Shown here piece after piece: positions 28,952 through 37,888 of a stretch of DNA of 64,000 nucleotides. Each line of letters begins with the position of its first letter. Position 1 is the first letter of the stretch. The position numbers were made by a program, and so were the translations under genes. Location: positions 59,754 through 123,753 of the forward strand of contig JAESQN010000033.1 in assembly GCA_016765135.1 (NCBI GenBank). Reading direction: 5' to 3'. A model generated the notes under the pieces. That model ran no database searches and had not been told where the DNA came from. It saw only the letters and a list, made by a program, of their open reading frames with translations. Origin of the DNA: Robiginitomaculum sp. (GTDB taxonomy: Bacteria; Pseudomonadota; Alphaproteobacteria; Caulobacterales; Maricaulaceae).

Positions 28952-29101
28952 ATGACAAACACACAAATATCACCCCCTAACTCCGCTCATACCCACGCAG
29001 GCGGGTATCCATCTTACAAGCTTCGGCCAAGTGCAAACATCAAACTGGACTCCCGCCTACGCGGGAGTGAGCGGGTTTTTAGTGTAAAGGAGGCAAAATG
29101 A
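28952..29101 (+). CDS. Linker ORF between ilvB and small membrane protein
   Basis: A 49-codon open frame starts one base after the ilvB stop with MTNTQIS. It spans repeat C copy 1 and ends on a TGA that overlaps the next start as ATGA (29098-29101). The last bases before that stop also carry the strong ribosome site AAAGGAGG of the following gene. The peptide is derived from the repeat. Confidence 0.5.
   Translation: MTNTQISPPNSAHTHAGGYPSYKLRPSANIKLDSRLRGSERVFSVKEAK
28984..29074. repeat. Inverted repeat, family C (copy 1)
   Basis: Left half CGCTCATACCCACGCAGG and CGGGTATCCA; right half TGGACTCCCGCCTACGCGGG and AGTGAGCG. Each half is a small palindrome, and the two are loosely inverted to each other. 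A close copy is at 33481-33570. The sequence type (CTCATACCCGCGAAGGCGGG) is common in alphaproteobacterial genomes. Confidence 0.8.
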
Positions 29102-29331
29102 TGAAACCAAGGTTTATCGCAAAAGTGCTTCGAGTAATAGCGGTAGCATTAGTAATCGTAATTTGTTTGGGCTTCGTTACTACTGCCCAAATTTTCGATG
29201 CTCAGGAAGAAAATATATCACTATTAACATATACATTGGTATTCTGCATCTTCATTTTTACGCCGCTATCTTTAGTTTTTTTATGCTTAGGAATGGCTCA
29301 CTTATTAGAAGGTAATGGAGACAAAAAATGA
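29098..29331 (+). CDS. Small two-helix membrane protein between ilvB and ilvN
   Basis: I do not recognise this 77-residue protein. It has two clear transmembrane helices (about residues 9-32, VLRVIAVALVIVICLGFVTT, and 43-68, LLTYTLVFCIFIFTPLSLVFLCLGMA). It has a strong ribosome site (AAAGGAGG), and its stop overlaps ilvN by 4 nt (ATGA). A membrane protein between the two acetolactate synthase subunits is unusual. It may be an insertion that came with the neighbouring repeat, or it may have a real role such as membrane tethering; nothing in the sequence decides this. Confidence 0.65.
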   Translation: MMKPRFIAKVLRVIAVALVIVICLGFVTTAQIFDAQEENISLLTYTLVFCIFIFTPLSLVFLCLGMAHLLEGNGDKK

Positions 29332-29633
29332 CCACACTACAAGCTGATAAAACCTTTGAGCGCTCCGGTGTTGCGGGGAAACTCAAGATCGTCTTGCATG
29401 ATGTTTCGGGGACTTTGTTGCGAACTCTCGGGACGATTGAACGGCGCGGATATGACTACCGCGATGTGCATTGTACCCAGAGGGTGGACGGGGACTTTGA
29501 TCTGCTGGTGCAAATCGAAGACCTGGGCGGGCCGCGCAATCTTGATACGTTGTGCAAGCAATTGGAGCGGCTGTATAATGTGGTTTCAGCGGAGAAGGTC
29601 GGACGAAGATCACGGGCGGAGTGGGCGAAATGA
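29328..29633 (+). CDS. ilvN: Acetolactate synthase small subunit, short single-ACT form
   Basis: The 101-residue protein has one ACT domain: LKIVLHDVSGTLLRTLGTIERRGYDYRDVHCTQR, then DFDLLVQIEDLGGPRNLDTLCKQLERLYNV. That is the size of the IlvM/IlvN type, not the 160-residue IlvH type that alphaproteobacteria usually carry, so the C-terminal half is missing or was never present. It should bind the large subunit and mediate valine feedback. It is coupled by ATGA overlaps on both sides: to the membrane protein before it and to a linker frame after it. Confidence 0.85.
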   Translation: MTTLQADKTFERSGVAGKLKIVLHDVSGTLLRTLGTIERRGYDYRDVHCTQRVDGDFDLLVQIEDLGGPRNLDTLCKQLERLYNVVSAEKVGRRSRAEWAK

Positions 29634-29761
29634 AGTTATTAAGATCGGTTCCGAGCAAAGCGAGGCAAGGGCGACCGCCCGTCGCGCCCCATGGCGCGCC
29701 CCCGCGGAGGCGTGCGTTCTTACGCACTGCCGTGAGCGATATAAACAGGAAACACCTATGA
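29630..29761 (+). CDS. Linker ORF between ilvN and leuA
   Basis: A 43-codon open frame starts inside the ilvN stop (ATGA at 29630-29633) and ends inside the leuA start (ATGA at 29758-29761). Between these ends lie two hairpins: GCGAC-CGCCC-GTCGC at 29671-29685 and GTGCGT-TCTT-ACGCAC at 29712-29727. The peptide, MKLLRSVPSKARQGRPPVAP and so on, is basic and has no known domain. The linker also carries the leuA ribosome site (AGGAAA). Confidence 0.5.
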   Translation: MKLLRSVPSKARQGRPPVAPHGAPPRRRAFLRTAVSDINRKHL

Positions 29762-31317
29762 CCAACAACGTAATCATATTCGACACCACCCTCCGAGACG
29801 GCGAGCAAGCGCCCGGCTTTTCCATGAGCGGCGGGCAAAAACTGCGCATGGCGCGGGCTTTGGCCGAGCTGGGTGTGGATATAATTGAGGCCGGGTTTGC
29901 TGTGGCTTCGCCGGGCGATTTTGAAGCGGTTCAGACAATTGCCCGCGAAATATCCGGCCCGACCATTTGTTCGTTGGCCCGGTGTAATACGGGCGATATT
30001 CGGGCAGCGGGCGATGCACTAGCACCCGCCAAAAATGCCCGCATCCATGTGTTTATCGCCACCTCGCCCTTGCACCGGGAATATAAATTAAAAATGAGCA
30101 AAGACCAGGTGATTGAAAAAGCCGTTGCGGGTATCACTCAAGCTTTGGAATATACCGACAATGTAGAATTTTCCGCCGAAGATGCCATTCGCACCGAACG
30201 GGATTACCTGAAAATCGTGGTCGAAGCGGCCATCGCGGCAGGTGCCACTACCATCAATATTCCCGACACGGTCGGCTATACCACACCCGAAGAAATCACC
30301 GATTTATTCCGGTTTTTAACCAGTGAAATAGAGGGCGCGGACAAGGCGGTTTTCTCGGCCCATTGCCATGATGATTTGGGTTTGGCGGTTGCCAATTCTC
30401 TGGCCGCCGTGCGCGGCGGGGCACGGCAAATCGAATGTGCGCTCAACGGGATTGGTGAGCGGGCCGGAAATTGTGCGCTGGAAGAAGTTGCCATGGCGCT
30501 ACGCACCCGGACTGATTTTTTCAGGCTTGATACCAATATCAATTCGCAAAAAATCAACATGGCCTCCAAAATGCTGGCCTCGATTACCGGTAATCCCGTA
30601 GCGCGGAACAAGGCTATCGTTGGCGCCAATGCTTTCGCCCACGAAAGCGGTATTCACCAGCACGGCATGTTGGCCAACCGGGAAACTTACGAAATAATGA
30701 AGCCCGAAGACATTGGGCTTGAGAAAGACAATCTGGTACTGGGTAAACATTCAGGCCGGGCCGCGCTCAAGCACCGGGCCGAGAAGCTGGGCTTCTCCTT
30801 GTCCGACAATCAGTTGCAATCCGTGTTCGTTGATTTTAAAACTCTGGCCGATAAAAAGAAAGAAGTGTTCGACGCCGATGTGGAAGCGCTCATCTTGGGC
30901 GAAGCCATTGGTGCGTCCGGCCCGTGGGAAATCGACAGCCTTTATGTAAGTGCCGGATCTCAAGGTAATAAAAATCCCAAAGCTACGGTGTGCCTGAACC
31001 ATGAGGACGGACGCACCGTTGGCACAAGCCTGGGAGCTGCCGGCCCGGTCAATGCGGTACTTCTTGCAATTAACAAATTAACCGGGCACGATTTACAACT
31101 GGACAGTTTCGCGGCCCGTAGTGTTACCGGGGGCGAAGACGCCATGGCCGAAGCCGACGTCCGGGTCAGCGCAAACGGAAAAAGCTATCACGGGCGCGGC
31201 ACATCCACAGACACAATCCTGGCTACGGCCCGGGCTTATTTGGACGTGATCAACCGCATAGAGCGCCGGGCTAAACGGGTTGGTAAAAGTCAGCAACCCA
31301 TAGCGGCGCAACACTGA
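29758..31317 (+). CDS. leuA: 2-isopropylmalate synthase
   Basis: LeuA condenses acetyl-CoA with 2-ketoisovalerate, the first step to leucine. The 519-residue protein has the catalytic TIM barrel (IIFDTTLRDGEQAPGFSM, SAHCHDDLGLAVANS, NGIGERAGNCALEE) and the C-terminal leucine-sensing domain (residues 400-500). The frame stays open far upstream, but ATG 29758 with AGGAAAC matches the family start. The stop overlaps a linker frame (TGATG). Confidence 0.96.
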   Translation: MTNNVIIFDTTLRDGEQAPGFSMSGGQKLRMARALAELGVDIIEAGFAVASPGDFEAVQTIAREISGPTICSLARCNTGDIRAAGDALAPAKNARIHVFIATSPLHREYKLKMSKDQVIEKAVAGITQALEYTDNVEFSAEDAIRTERDYLKIVVEAAIAAGATTINIPDTVGYTTPEEITDLFRFLTSEIEGADKAVFSAHCHDDLGLAVANSLAAVRGGARQIECALNGIGERAGNCALEEVAMALRTRTDFFRLDTNINSQKINMASKMLASITGNPVARNKAIVGANAFAHESGIHQHGMLANRETYEIMKPEDIGLEKDNLVLGKHSGRAALKHRAEKLGFSLSDNQLQSVFVDFKTLADKKKEVFDADVEALILGEAIGASGPWEIDSLYVSAGSQGNKNPKATVCLNHEDGRTVGTSLGAAGPVNAVLLAINKLTGHDLQLDSFAARSVTGGEDAMAEADVRVSANGKSYHGRGTSTDTILATARAYLDVINRIERRAKRVGKSQQPIAAQH

Positions 31318-31493
31318 TGGTAAGTGTAATGACACAATTTTTCCCTCACCCCGTTCACGGGGGAGGTGCCTGCTCTTGCAGGCGGAGGGGGGAGCCACAC
31401 CCGCCGAATTCAGTGTTTGCCGCTCCCCCCTCCGAGCGCAAGAGCGCCCACCTCCCCCGTAAACGGGGGAGGGGAAGAGGGGTGCAGCTATGA
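31317..31493 (+). CDS. Linker ORF between leuA and leuC (repeat-derived)
   Basis: A 58-codon open frame begins at an ATG that shares one base with the leuA stop (TGATG). It passes through repeat A copy 3 and stops on a TGA that overlaps the leuC start (ATGA at 31490-31493). The peptide ([20 protein letters not shown] and so on) is translated repeat with many Arg and Pro. The alternation of two overlapping junctions mirrors the other linkers. Confidence 0.5.
   Translation: MVSVMTQFFPHPVHGGGACSCRRRGEPHPPNSVFAAPPSERKSAHLPRKRGRGRGVQL
31341..31481. repeat. Dispersed inverted repeat, family A (copy 3)
   Basis: The ends are TTCCCTCACCCCGTTCACGG followed by GGGAGGTGCC, and the inverted CACCTCCCCCGTAAACGGGG followed by GAGGGGAA. 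Inner blocks GCTCTTGCAGGCGGAGGGGGG and CCCCCCTCCGAGCGCAAGAGC are also inverted copies. The architecture equals copies at 411 and 20411, although the sequence has diverged. Confidence 0.75.
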
Positions 31494-32875
31494 CCCGTTC
31501 TCTCTTCGATAAAGTCTGGGACGCCCATGTGGTGCGCGCCGAAACGCGGGAGCGGCCTGCGACCTTGTATATTGATCTGCACTTGATCCATGAAGTGACA
31601 ACGCCCCAGGCTTTTTCCCTACTGAAAGAACGTGGATTAAAAGTCCACAGACCAGACTTGACTTTGGCGACTATTGACCATTCGACGCCGACCAAAATCA
31701 ATGAGGACGGGACACGACCCTTTGTTAGCGAGCAAGCGCAAAAACAGGTCGAACTGTTGCTGGCTAATGCGGAAGAACACGGCATTCAAGCCCACGGTTG
31801 GGACAGCCCGTACCGGGGCATCATTCATGTCATGGGGCCGGAGCTTGGCGCGACCCAGCCGGGCATGACCATTGTTTGCGGCGACAGCCATACCGCCACC
31901 CACGGCGCGTTTGGGGCGCTGGCGTTTGGCATTGGCACGACACAGGTCGGGCATGTGCTGGCCACGCAATCACTTTTGATGCGCAAGCCAAAGTCCATGT
32001 GTGTGCATGTGGACGGCGAACTTGCGGACGGCGTTTCGGCCAAGGATGTTATCCTGGCAATCATTGCCAAAATTGGTGTTGGCGGCGGCACTGGGCATGT
32101 GATTGAGTACCGGGGTTCGTGTTTTGAAAATATGAATATGAGCGAGCGCATGACCGTGTGTAATATGTCCATAGAAGCAGGCGCCAGAGCTGGCATGATT
32201 GCACCTGATGCGACAACTGTCGCATATTTTGAAAACAAGCCTATGGCCCCAAAACATTTAAGTGCCGCAGCAGAGCAGTGGTTATCTCTCGCGTCCGATC
32301 CCGATTGCAGCTATGACAAAGAAGTGCGCCTGAACGCCGCCGATATCAAACCCATGGTCACTTACGGCACCCATCCCGGCATGGCCATGCCTATTGACGG
32401 CATCATCCCTGACGGCGACGAAAAAGCACTGGCCTATATGGACATGCAAGCCGGGGCCAAGATAGCAGGCACCAAAATAGACACCGTATTTATCGGTTCA
32501 TGCACCAATTCCCGGATTGAGGATTTTCGTATTGCCGCGCATATACTGAAAGACCAAAGCGTCGCTAAATCCGTAACCGCAATTTTTGTTCCCGGTTCCG
32601 AGCAAGTAAAAGCCGAGGCCGAGGCTGAGGGCTTACACGAAATATTCATGGCCGCCGGAGCCCAGTGGCGAGAACCAGGATGCTCCATGTGTATTGGCAT
32701 GAACGGTGATATTGGCAAGCCAGGCGACCTTATCATCTCCACCTCCAACCGTAATTTCGAAGGACGCCAAGGCCCCGGCGTACGCACGGTGTTGGCGTCT
32801 CCGGCAACGGCAGCGGCGTGTGCTATTGCCGGCGTGATTACAGATGCACGAGTAACACCCAGAGGGTTATCATGA
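31490..32875 (+). CDS. leuC: 3-isopropylmalate dehydratase large subunit
   Basis: LeuC with LeuD isomerises isopropylmalate using a [4Fe-4S] cluster. The 461-residue protein opens with [11 protein letters not shown], has [45 protein letters not shown] and the cluster ligands in [12 protein letters not shown] and CSMCIGMN. It overlaps leuD by 4 nt (ATGA). The strong purine-rich ribosome site is supplied by the end of repeat A. Confidence 0.97.
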   Translation: MTRSLFDKVWDAHVVRAETRERPATLYIDLHLIHEVTTPQAFSLLKERGLKVHRPDLTLATIDHSTPTKINEDGTRPFVSEQAQKQVELLLANAEEHGIQAHGWDSPYRGIIHVMGPELGATQPGMTIVCGDSHTATHGAFGALAFGIGTTQVGHVLATQSLLMRKPKSMCVHVDGELADGVSAKDVILAIIAKIGVGGGTGHVIEYRGSCFENMNMSERMTVCNMSIEAGARAGMIAPDATTVAYFENKPMAPKHLSAAAEQWLSLASDPDCSYDKEVRLNAADIKPMVTYGTHPGMAMPIDGIIPDGDEKALAYMDMQAGAKIAGTKIDTVFIGSCTNSRIEDFRIAAHILKDQSVAKSVTAIFVPGSEQVKAEAEAEGLHEIFMAAGAQWREPGCSMCIGMNGDIGKPGDLIISTSNRNFEGRQGPGVRTVLASPATAAACAIAGVITDARVTPRGLS

Positions 32876-33453
32876 GTTTCGCGCCCTTCAAAACATTGAC
32901 CTCAAAGACATTGGTCTTGGGTGCGGAAAACATAGACACCGACCAGATCATTCCGGCACGCTTCCTGACCACAACCAACCGTAAAGGCTTGGGGAAGCTC
33001 GCATTTAACGATTGGCGGTACGGGGACGACAATAGCGAGACCGATCACATATTGAACACCAGCGCCGCCAAACAGTGCCAAATATTAGTAGCCGGGCATA
33101 ATTTCGGCTGTGGTTCGTCCCGTGAACATGCGCCTTGGGCTTTGATGGACTACGGGTTTCGCGCCGTTATCAGTTCGGAGATCGCCGACATATTTCATGC
33201 CAATGCACTCAAGAACGGGTTTCTTCCCATAGTCATTGAAGCCGCCGCCCATCAATGGTTACTTGACCATCCGGGCGAGGAAATCGTGATTGATCTGGAG
33301 GCTTGTGAAGTGCGCTTGCCGAAAAACGGGGGTACATATAGCTTCAAGGTCGATCCATTTTCGCGGCATTGTTTGCTGCAAGGCCAAGACGAAATGGATT
33401 ATTTACTGGAACAAGATGAGGTAATTACAGAGTATGAGGCGCGGAATGTTTGA
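32872..33453 (+). CDS. leuD: 3-isopropylmalate dehydratase small subunit
   Basis: The 193-residue swivelling subunit completes the LeuCD enzyme. The signature is visible as [13 protein letters not shown] and [47 protein letters not shown] 32872 overlaps the leuC stop. The frame extends 54 nt upstream, but that part lies within leuC. Its stop is overlapped by 8 nt by the next linker frame (ATGTTTGA). Confidence 0.96.
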   Translation: MSFAPFKTLTSKTLVLGAENIDTDQIIPARFLTTTNRKGLGKLAFNDWRYGDDNSETDHILNTSAAKQCQILVAGHNFGCGSSREHAPWALMDYGFRAVISSEIADIFHANALKNGFLPIVIEAAAHQWLLDHPGEEIVIDLEACEVRLPKNGGTYSFKVDPFSRHCLLQGQDEMDYLLEQDEVITEYEARNV

Positions 33454-33622
33454 ACACTTGAATGCACGCCTTTTTCTATCCGCTCATACCCGCGAAGGCG
33501 GGTATCCAGTTTCCAATTTTCAACCAAGCGGCGGCATTAAATTGGACTCCCGCCTACGCGGGAGTGAGCGGAGTGTGGGGGAAATGCTTGTGTTCAAATC
33601 CAAGTCAAGAATTAACAAATGA
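33446..33622 (+). CDS. Linker ORF between leuD and leuB (repeat-derived)
   Basis: A 58-codon open frame starts with ATGTTTGA, which overlaps the leuD stop by 8 nt. It crosses repeat C copy 2 and ends on a TGA that overlaps the leuB start by 4 nt (ATGA at 33619-33622). The peptide begins [10 protein letters not shown]. leuB itself has only a weak ribosome site, so coupling could matter here. Confidence 0.5.
   Translation: MFEHLNARLFLSAHTREGGYPVSNFQPSGGIKLDSRLRGSERSVGEMLVFKSKSRINK
33481..33570. repeat. Inverted repeat, family C (copy 2)
   Basis: This is a close copy of the element at 28984-29074: CGCTCATACCCGCGAAGGCG and GGTATCCAGT at the left, TTGGACTCCCGCCTACGCGG and GAGTGAGCGG at the right, with a less conserved centre. 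Confidence 0.8.
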
Positions 33623-34671
33623 ACATACATTTCACATATCTGCCCGGCGACGGGATTGGGCCTGAAATTGGTTTGGCAGCTTTGCAGGTTTTGAATGCTA
33701 TGGCCAATGTGTTTGGCCATACGCTGGACATTGAGGAACACCTTATAGGCGGCGCGGCCATTGACAAACGCGGTACGCCCTTACCGGACGACACACTCGC
33801 TTCCGCAAAACACACCGGCGCCATATTGCTGGGCGCGGTCGGTGGGCCGAAATGGGATCACCTGAAAGGCGCGGACAGGCCAGAGCTTGGCGGGCTATTG
33901 CCCTTGCGCCAAAAACTGGATTTGTTTGCCAATATTCGCCCGGCGAAACCCTTTGCCACCCTGATCAACAGCTCCCCATTAAAGTCGGAGATTTTGAACG
34001 GTGTTGATTTTGTCGTCGTGCGCGAACTTACTGGCGGGATTTATTTCGGTAATAAAGGCCGGGATAATTTGGGTGCTTATGATGAGTGTCGGTATTCGCA
34101 GGCTGAAATTGAGCGCATTACCGTCACGGCTTTTGAACTGGCGCGGACGCGGCGCAAGAAAGTCACATCGGTTGATAAATCCAACGTGCTGGAGACATCG
34201 CGGTTATGGCGCGAAGTGGTAAGCCGCGTGGCCGGGGATTATCCGGACGTGGAGTTGGAGCATACATTGGTCGATGCCATGGCCATGCATATGCTGACCA
34301 GGCCACGGGACTTTGATGTGATTTTGACCGAAAACATGTTCGGCGATATTCTCACCGACGAGGCTTCCGTGCTGTGCGGTTCCATGGGGGTTATACCCTC
34401 CGCCTCCTTGGACGCAGATAATGTCGGGCTGTATGAACCTATCCACGGCAGTGCACCGGATATTGCGGGCACGGGCAAAGCCAATCCAACCGCCATGATT
34501 TTGTCCGCCGCATGGATGCTGCGCACCAGTTTTGGCTTGGAGCCTGAAGCGGTGGCCATTGAGCAGGCCGTAGAACAGGCTTTGGAAGCCGGGCAGGTCA
34601 CGGGGGATTTAGGCGGGAGTTTATCAACTGACCAGATGGGAAAATGGGTGGCAGATCATGTCGGGCGTTAA
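33619..34671 (+). CDS. leuB: 3-isopropylmalate dehydrogenase
   Basis: LeuB oxidises and decarboxylates isopropylmalate with NAD. The 350-residue protein opens with YLPGDGIGPEI and shows LLGAVGGPKWD, the substrate loop RELTGGIYFG, the ENMFGDILTDEAS metal region and LYEPIHGSAPDIAGTGKANP near the NAD site. It overlaps the start of ilvA by 14 nt. Confidence 0.97.
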   Translation: MNIHFTYLPGDGIGPEIGLAALQVLNAMANVFGHTLDIEEHLIGGAAIDKRGTPLPDDTLASAKHTGAILLGAVGGPKWDHLKGADRPELGGLLPLRQKLDLFANIRPAKPFATLINSSPLKSEILNGVDFVVVRELTGGIYFGNKGRDNLGAYDECRYSQAEIERITVTAFELARTRRKKVTSVDKSNVLETSRLWREVVSRVAGDYPDVELEHTLVDAMAMHMLTRPRDFDVILTENMFGDILTDEASVLCGSMGVIPSASLDADNVGLYEPIHGSAPDIAGTGKANPTAMILSAAWMLRTSFGLEPEAVAIEQAVEQALEAGQVTGDLGGSLSTDQMGKWVADHVGR

Positions 34672-36148
34672 TCTAAAAACCATCGCCAAAATGACGGACA
34701 CGGCCAAGGTTTATCCCTTGGCCAAGCGCACAGACCTGCACGAAGTTCTGCCCAATATCTGGCTAAAACGAGAAGATCAGCAAGACGTGTTTTCCTTCAA
34801 AATCAGGGGTGCGGCCAACCGAATTTCCAAACTCACGGCGGCCGAAAAAACCAAAGGCGTGGTTTGCGCCAGTGCGGGTAACCATGCCCAGGGCGTGGCC
34901 AAAGCGGCGGCGCAATATAACATCAAATCCACCATTTTCATGCCCGTGACTACCCCGGATATTAAAACCAAAGCCGTGACCACGCTCGGCGGAAATATCC
35001 GACTAGTTGGGGATAATTATGACGCGGCATATGACGCCGCCTGCGCATTTGCCGATAAAACGGGCGCGGTGTTTATCCACCCGTTTGACAATCCGGATGT
35101 TATCGCCGGGCAAGGCACGGTGGCTAAGGAAATCCTGGCCGATATGACACCTGCCGCTATTTATATTGGGGTCGGCGGGGGTGGTTTGCTGGCGGGTATG
35201 GGTGCCTATATGTGCGTCCACAGTCCAAACACCAAAATCATCGCAGTTGAACCAGAGGGCGCGGCGACCCTAAAAACCTCCATAGACGCGGGCGAGCCGA
35301 CCACGCTGGATATCGTGGACGGGTTTGCTGACGGGGTGGCTGTCAAGTGTATTGGAGACACCACATTTGCACTGGCCAAGCAGATCAAGCCCGAGATTAT
35401 CCTGGTGAGCAACGGCGAAATTTGCGCCGCCGTAAAACTGATATTTGAAAAAACCCGCACGGTGGTCGAGCCTGCCGGGGCATTGGCTTTGGCGGGGCTT
35501 TTGAAGCATGGGGCGCGACCACAAGGTTCGTGTGTTGCCATCGTATCGGGGGCCAATGTCAACTTTGACCGCATTGGACATATTGTAGAGCGGGCCGAAT
35601 TGGGCGCGGGTGAAGAAATTTTGTTCGCCGCCACCTTGCCCGAAACACCGGGATCATTCCTCAAGTTTTGTCAAGCCCTGGGCCAACATGCGGTGAGCGA
35701 ATTTAACTACCGCTACGCAGACCAAAACACAGCAAATGTACTTGTCGGTATAAAAATTAAAACACCCGAGCAAGGCCAAAAAGTTATGGATAATATCCGG
35801 GACGTAGGTATGATGGTGACGGATTTGTCTCGTAACCATCTGGCGAAAGAACATTTGCGCCATATGGTCGGCGGGCGTTCCTCGGCGCGGGTCAGCGAGC
35901 AAATTTACAGTTTTGAATTCCCAGAGCGGCCTGGAGCCTTGCGCGACTTTCTAATCGCTCTTGACGGGCGGTGGAATATTTCCCTGTTCCATTACCGTAA
36001 TCACGGTGCTTCCAGCGGGCAGGTTCTCTGCGGGTTTCAAACTCCCCATGATGATGTGGCCGACCTGGAAACCAGCCTGGCCGCGACCGGGTTTACCATG
36101 CGCCGCGAAACCGACAACCCGGCCTACCAAACATTTTTGAAAGCATAA
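34658..36148 (+). CDS. ilvA: Threonine ammonia-lyase, biosynthetic
   Basis: IlvA deaminates threonine to 2-ketobutyrate, the entry to isoleucine. The 496-residue protein has the PLP lysine Lys48 in DVFSFKIRGA, the glycine loop GVGGGGLLAGMG and, after about residue 325, two ACT-like regulatory domains (FCQALGQHAVSEFNYRY and IYSFEFPERPGALRDFLIAL). This is the isoleucine-feedback type, not the short catabolic one. A 325-nt gap with repeat B copy 2 separates it from gltD. Confidence 0.96.
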   Translation: MSGVNLKTIAKMTDTAKVYPLAKRTDLHEVLPNIWLKREDQQDVFSFKIRGAANRISKLTAAEKTKGVVCASAGNHAQGVAKAAAQYNIKSTIFMPVTTPDIKTKAVTTLGGNIRLVGDNYDAAYDAACAFADKTGAVFIHPFDNPDVIAGQGTVAKEILADMTPAAIYIGVGGGGLLAGMGAYMCVHSPNTKIIAVEPEGAATLKTSIDAGEPTTLDIVDGFADGVAVKCIGDTTFALAKQIKPEIILVSNGEICAAVKLIFEKTRTVVEPAGALALAGLLKHGARPQGSCVAIVSGANVNFDRIGHIVERAELGAGEEILFAATLPETPGSFLKFCQALGQHAVSEFNYRYADQNTANVLVGIKIKTPEQGQKVMDNIRDVGMMVTDLSRNHLAKEHLRHMVGGRSSARVSEQIYSFEFPERPGALRDFLIALDGRWNISLFHYRNHGASSGQVLCGFQTPHDDVADLETSLAATGFTMRRETDNPAYQTFLKA

Positions 36149-36150
36149 TT

Positions 36151-36480
36151 ATGACAAAAATATTCAAAACACCTAGAGACCTGGATTTTTCAGGGCTGTT
36201 TTCTTCTTTAAACCCTTTACCCCTCACCTTGTTCCTCTTCCCCAAAAGCAAAAATGCGGAGAGGAGACGGTGTCTGTACCATTTTGTTTGCCGGGAGTTT
36301 AGACGTTTCCTGTTTCTTACAGTTATTTTCAGTATGTCTCGAACTTTATACAAACTCAAGACATTCGAACGTGGTCTCCTCTCCTTTTGGGAGAGGAACA
36401 AGGTGAGGGGTAATGCGGGTGAAGGAAAAGCGAGTGCCCAAAATTCCGAGCCTCCAAATGTTCTGAGTATGCCATGCTGA
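36151..36480 (+). CDS. Linker ORF between ilvA and gltD (repeat-derived)
   Basis: A 109-codon open frame starts 2 nt after the ilvA stop and runs through the whole 325-nt gap, which includes repeat B copy 2. It ends on a TGA that overlaps the gltD start by 7 nt (ATGCTGA at 36474-36480). The peptide begins MTKIFKTPRDLDFSGLF. The gltD start has no visible ribosome site, so gltD translation may depend on this frame. It is the longest linker and could be tested as a real protein. Confidence 0.5.
   Translation: MTKIFKTPRDLDFSGLFSSLNPLPLTLFLFPKSKNAERRRCLYHFVCREFRRFLFLTVIFSMSRTLYKLKTFERGLLSFWERNKVRGNAGEGKASAQNSEPPNVLSMPC
36213..36416. repeat. Inverted repeat, family B (copy 2)
   Basis: The left end, CTTTACCCCTCACCTTGTTCC, and the right end, GGAACAAGGTGAGGGGTAA, are exact inverted mates over about 19 bp, and the CTCTCC and GGAGAG blocks follow. 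The central 110 bp is unique. Copies lie at 27123 and 63749. Confidence 0.8.
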
Positions 36481-37880
36481 AATTCACCCAAATAGACGCC
36501 CAAAGCCCTGACAAACGCGATGCAAAACTGCGCGCTCAAGACTTCAGGGAAATTTATGCGGACTTCATTCGTGTTAAAGCCGAGGAGCAATCCTCGCGCT
36601 GCTCCCAGTGCGGCGTGCCGTTTTGCCAATCGGGATGTCCCTTACAAAATAACATTCCTGACTGGTTACAACTCAGTGCCGAAGGACGGCTTGAGGATGC
36701 TTACAGGCTTTCGGCCCAAACCAATTCCATGCCGGAAATATGCGGGCGTATCTGCCCCCAAGACCGTTTGTGCGAAGGGGCTTGCGTCATTGAAAAATCT
36801 GGCCACGGGGCCGTGACCATCGGCGCTATTGAAAAAACTCTGACCGACAATGCATGGGAAAACGGATGGGTTGAACCCATTAAACCCGCCGTAGAGCGCG
36901 GACTATCCGTAGGTATTATCGGCGCAGGCCCGGCCGGATTAGCGGCGGCAGAAGCCTTGCGCGAACAGGGCTGGCAAGTGGTGGTTTATGATCGTCATGA
37001 TCGGGCTGGCGGGCTGTTGATGTACGGCATACCCAATTTCAAGCTGGACAAAGTGATTGTACAAAGGCGGATTGATCGACTGATCAAAGGCGGTGTCAAA
37101 TTTGTCTTAAACACCAATGTCGGAACCGATATAAGCTTCGCAGATTTACAAAATACCCATGCTGCGATTTTGCTGGCCACGGGCGTATATAAATCCCGCG
37201 CCTTGCAGGTTCCCGGATGTGGTTCCAATGGTGTGGTCGAAGCTTTGCCCTATCTGGTCCAATCGAACCGCCGGGGTCTCGGGGATAAGGTGGACGCACC
37301 GACGGCGGCGGGCAAGCATGTTGTGGTCATAGGCGGCGGGGATACGGCTATGGACTGTGTGCGCACGGCCATACGCCAGGACGCCAAATCCGTCACCTGT
37401 CTCTACCGCCGCGACCAAACCAATATGCCCGGTAGCGCCAGCGAAACCAAAAATGCTATGGACGAGGGTGTCGCGTTTAACTGGCTGGCCGCCCCCCAAG
37501 CCATACATAACAAAGATGGGCAAGTCTCTCTGGTGCGTGCCGTGCGTATGCGTTTGGGACTGCCGGGCCGCTCCGGTCGCCAAGCCGTCAGCCCGATTAA
37601 AGGTTCGGAATTTGACTTGGGAGCCGACATGGTTATTCAAGCACTTGGCTTTACGCCCGAAGATATGAGCCAAATTTGCGCAGATATGACCTTGACCCGG
37701 CACGGTACGGTTAAAGCTCACCCGACACGTTTCGAGACCAATATACCGGGCGTGTATGCGGCGGGGGATATTGTGCGCGGAGCTAGTCTGGTGGTGTGGG
37801 CCATACGCGAAGGGCGCGATGCGGCGCAGGCTATGCATGCATATTTATTAAACCAGACGGCCCAAATAGCGGCAGAATAG
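36474..37880 (+). CDS. gltD: Glutamate synthase small subunit
   Basis: GltD supplies electrons from NADPH to GltB for glutamate synthesis. The 468-residue protein has N-terminal iron-sulfur cysteines (CSQCGVPFCQSGCPLQN and CGRICPQDRLCEGAC), the FAD motif GIIGAGPAGLAAAEALREQGW, DRAGGLLMYGIPNFKLDK, the NADPH motif VVIGGGDTAMDCVRTAIRQ and GVYAAGDIVRGASLVVWAIREGRDAA. It lies 8 nt before gltB. Its placement at the end of the branched-chain run ties transamination to amino-group supply. Confidence 0.97.
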   Translation: MLKFTQIDAQSPDKRDAKLRAQDFREIYADFIRVKAEEQSSRCSQCGVPFCQSGCPLQNNIPDWLQLSAEGRLEDAYRLSAQTNSMPEICGRICPQDRLCEGACVIEKSGHGAVTIGAIEKTLTDNAWENGWVEPIKPAVERGLSVGIIGAGPAGLAAAEALREQGWQVVVYDRHDRAGGLLMYGIPNFKLDKVIVQRRIDRLIKGGVKFVLNTNVGTDISFADLQNTHAAILLATGVYKSRALQVPGCGSNGVVEALPYLVQSNRRGLGDKVDAPTAAGKHVVVIGGGDTAMDCVRTAIRQDAKSVTCLYRRDQTNMPGSASETKNAMDEGVAFNWLAAPQAIHNKDGQVSLVRAVRMRLGLPGRSGRQAVSPIKGSEFDLGADMVIQALGFTPEDMSQICADMTLTRHGTVKAHPTRFETNIPGVYAAGDIVRGASLVVWAIREGRDAAQAMHAYLLNQTAQIAAE

Positions 37881-37888
37881 AGACAGAC

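Noticed and set aside
29356..29757. Long upstream extension of leuA (653-residue frame from 29356)
   Set aside because: It overlaps ilvN in another frame and the family start with a ribosome site is at 29758. The extension is just open frame.
31317..31493. MTQFF in the leuA-leuC linker as a copy of the LeuC N-terminus (MTRSLF)
   Set aside because: The match is too short and weak to support a duplication like those at nuoF and nuoD.
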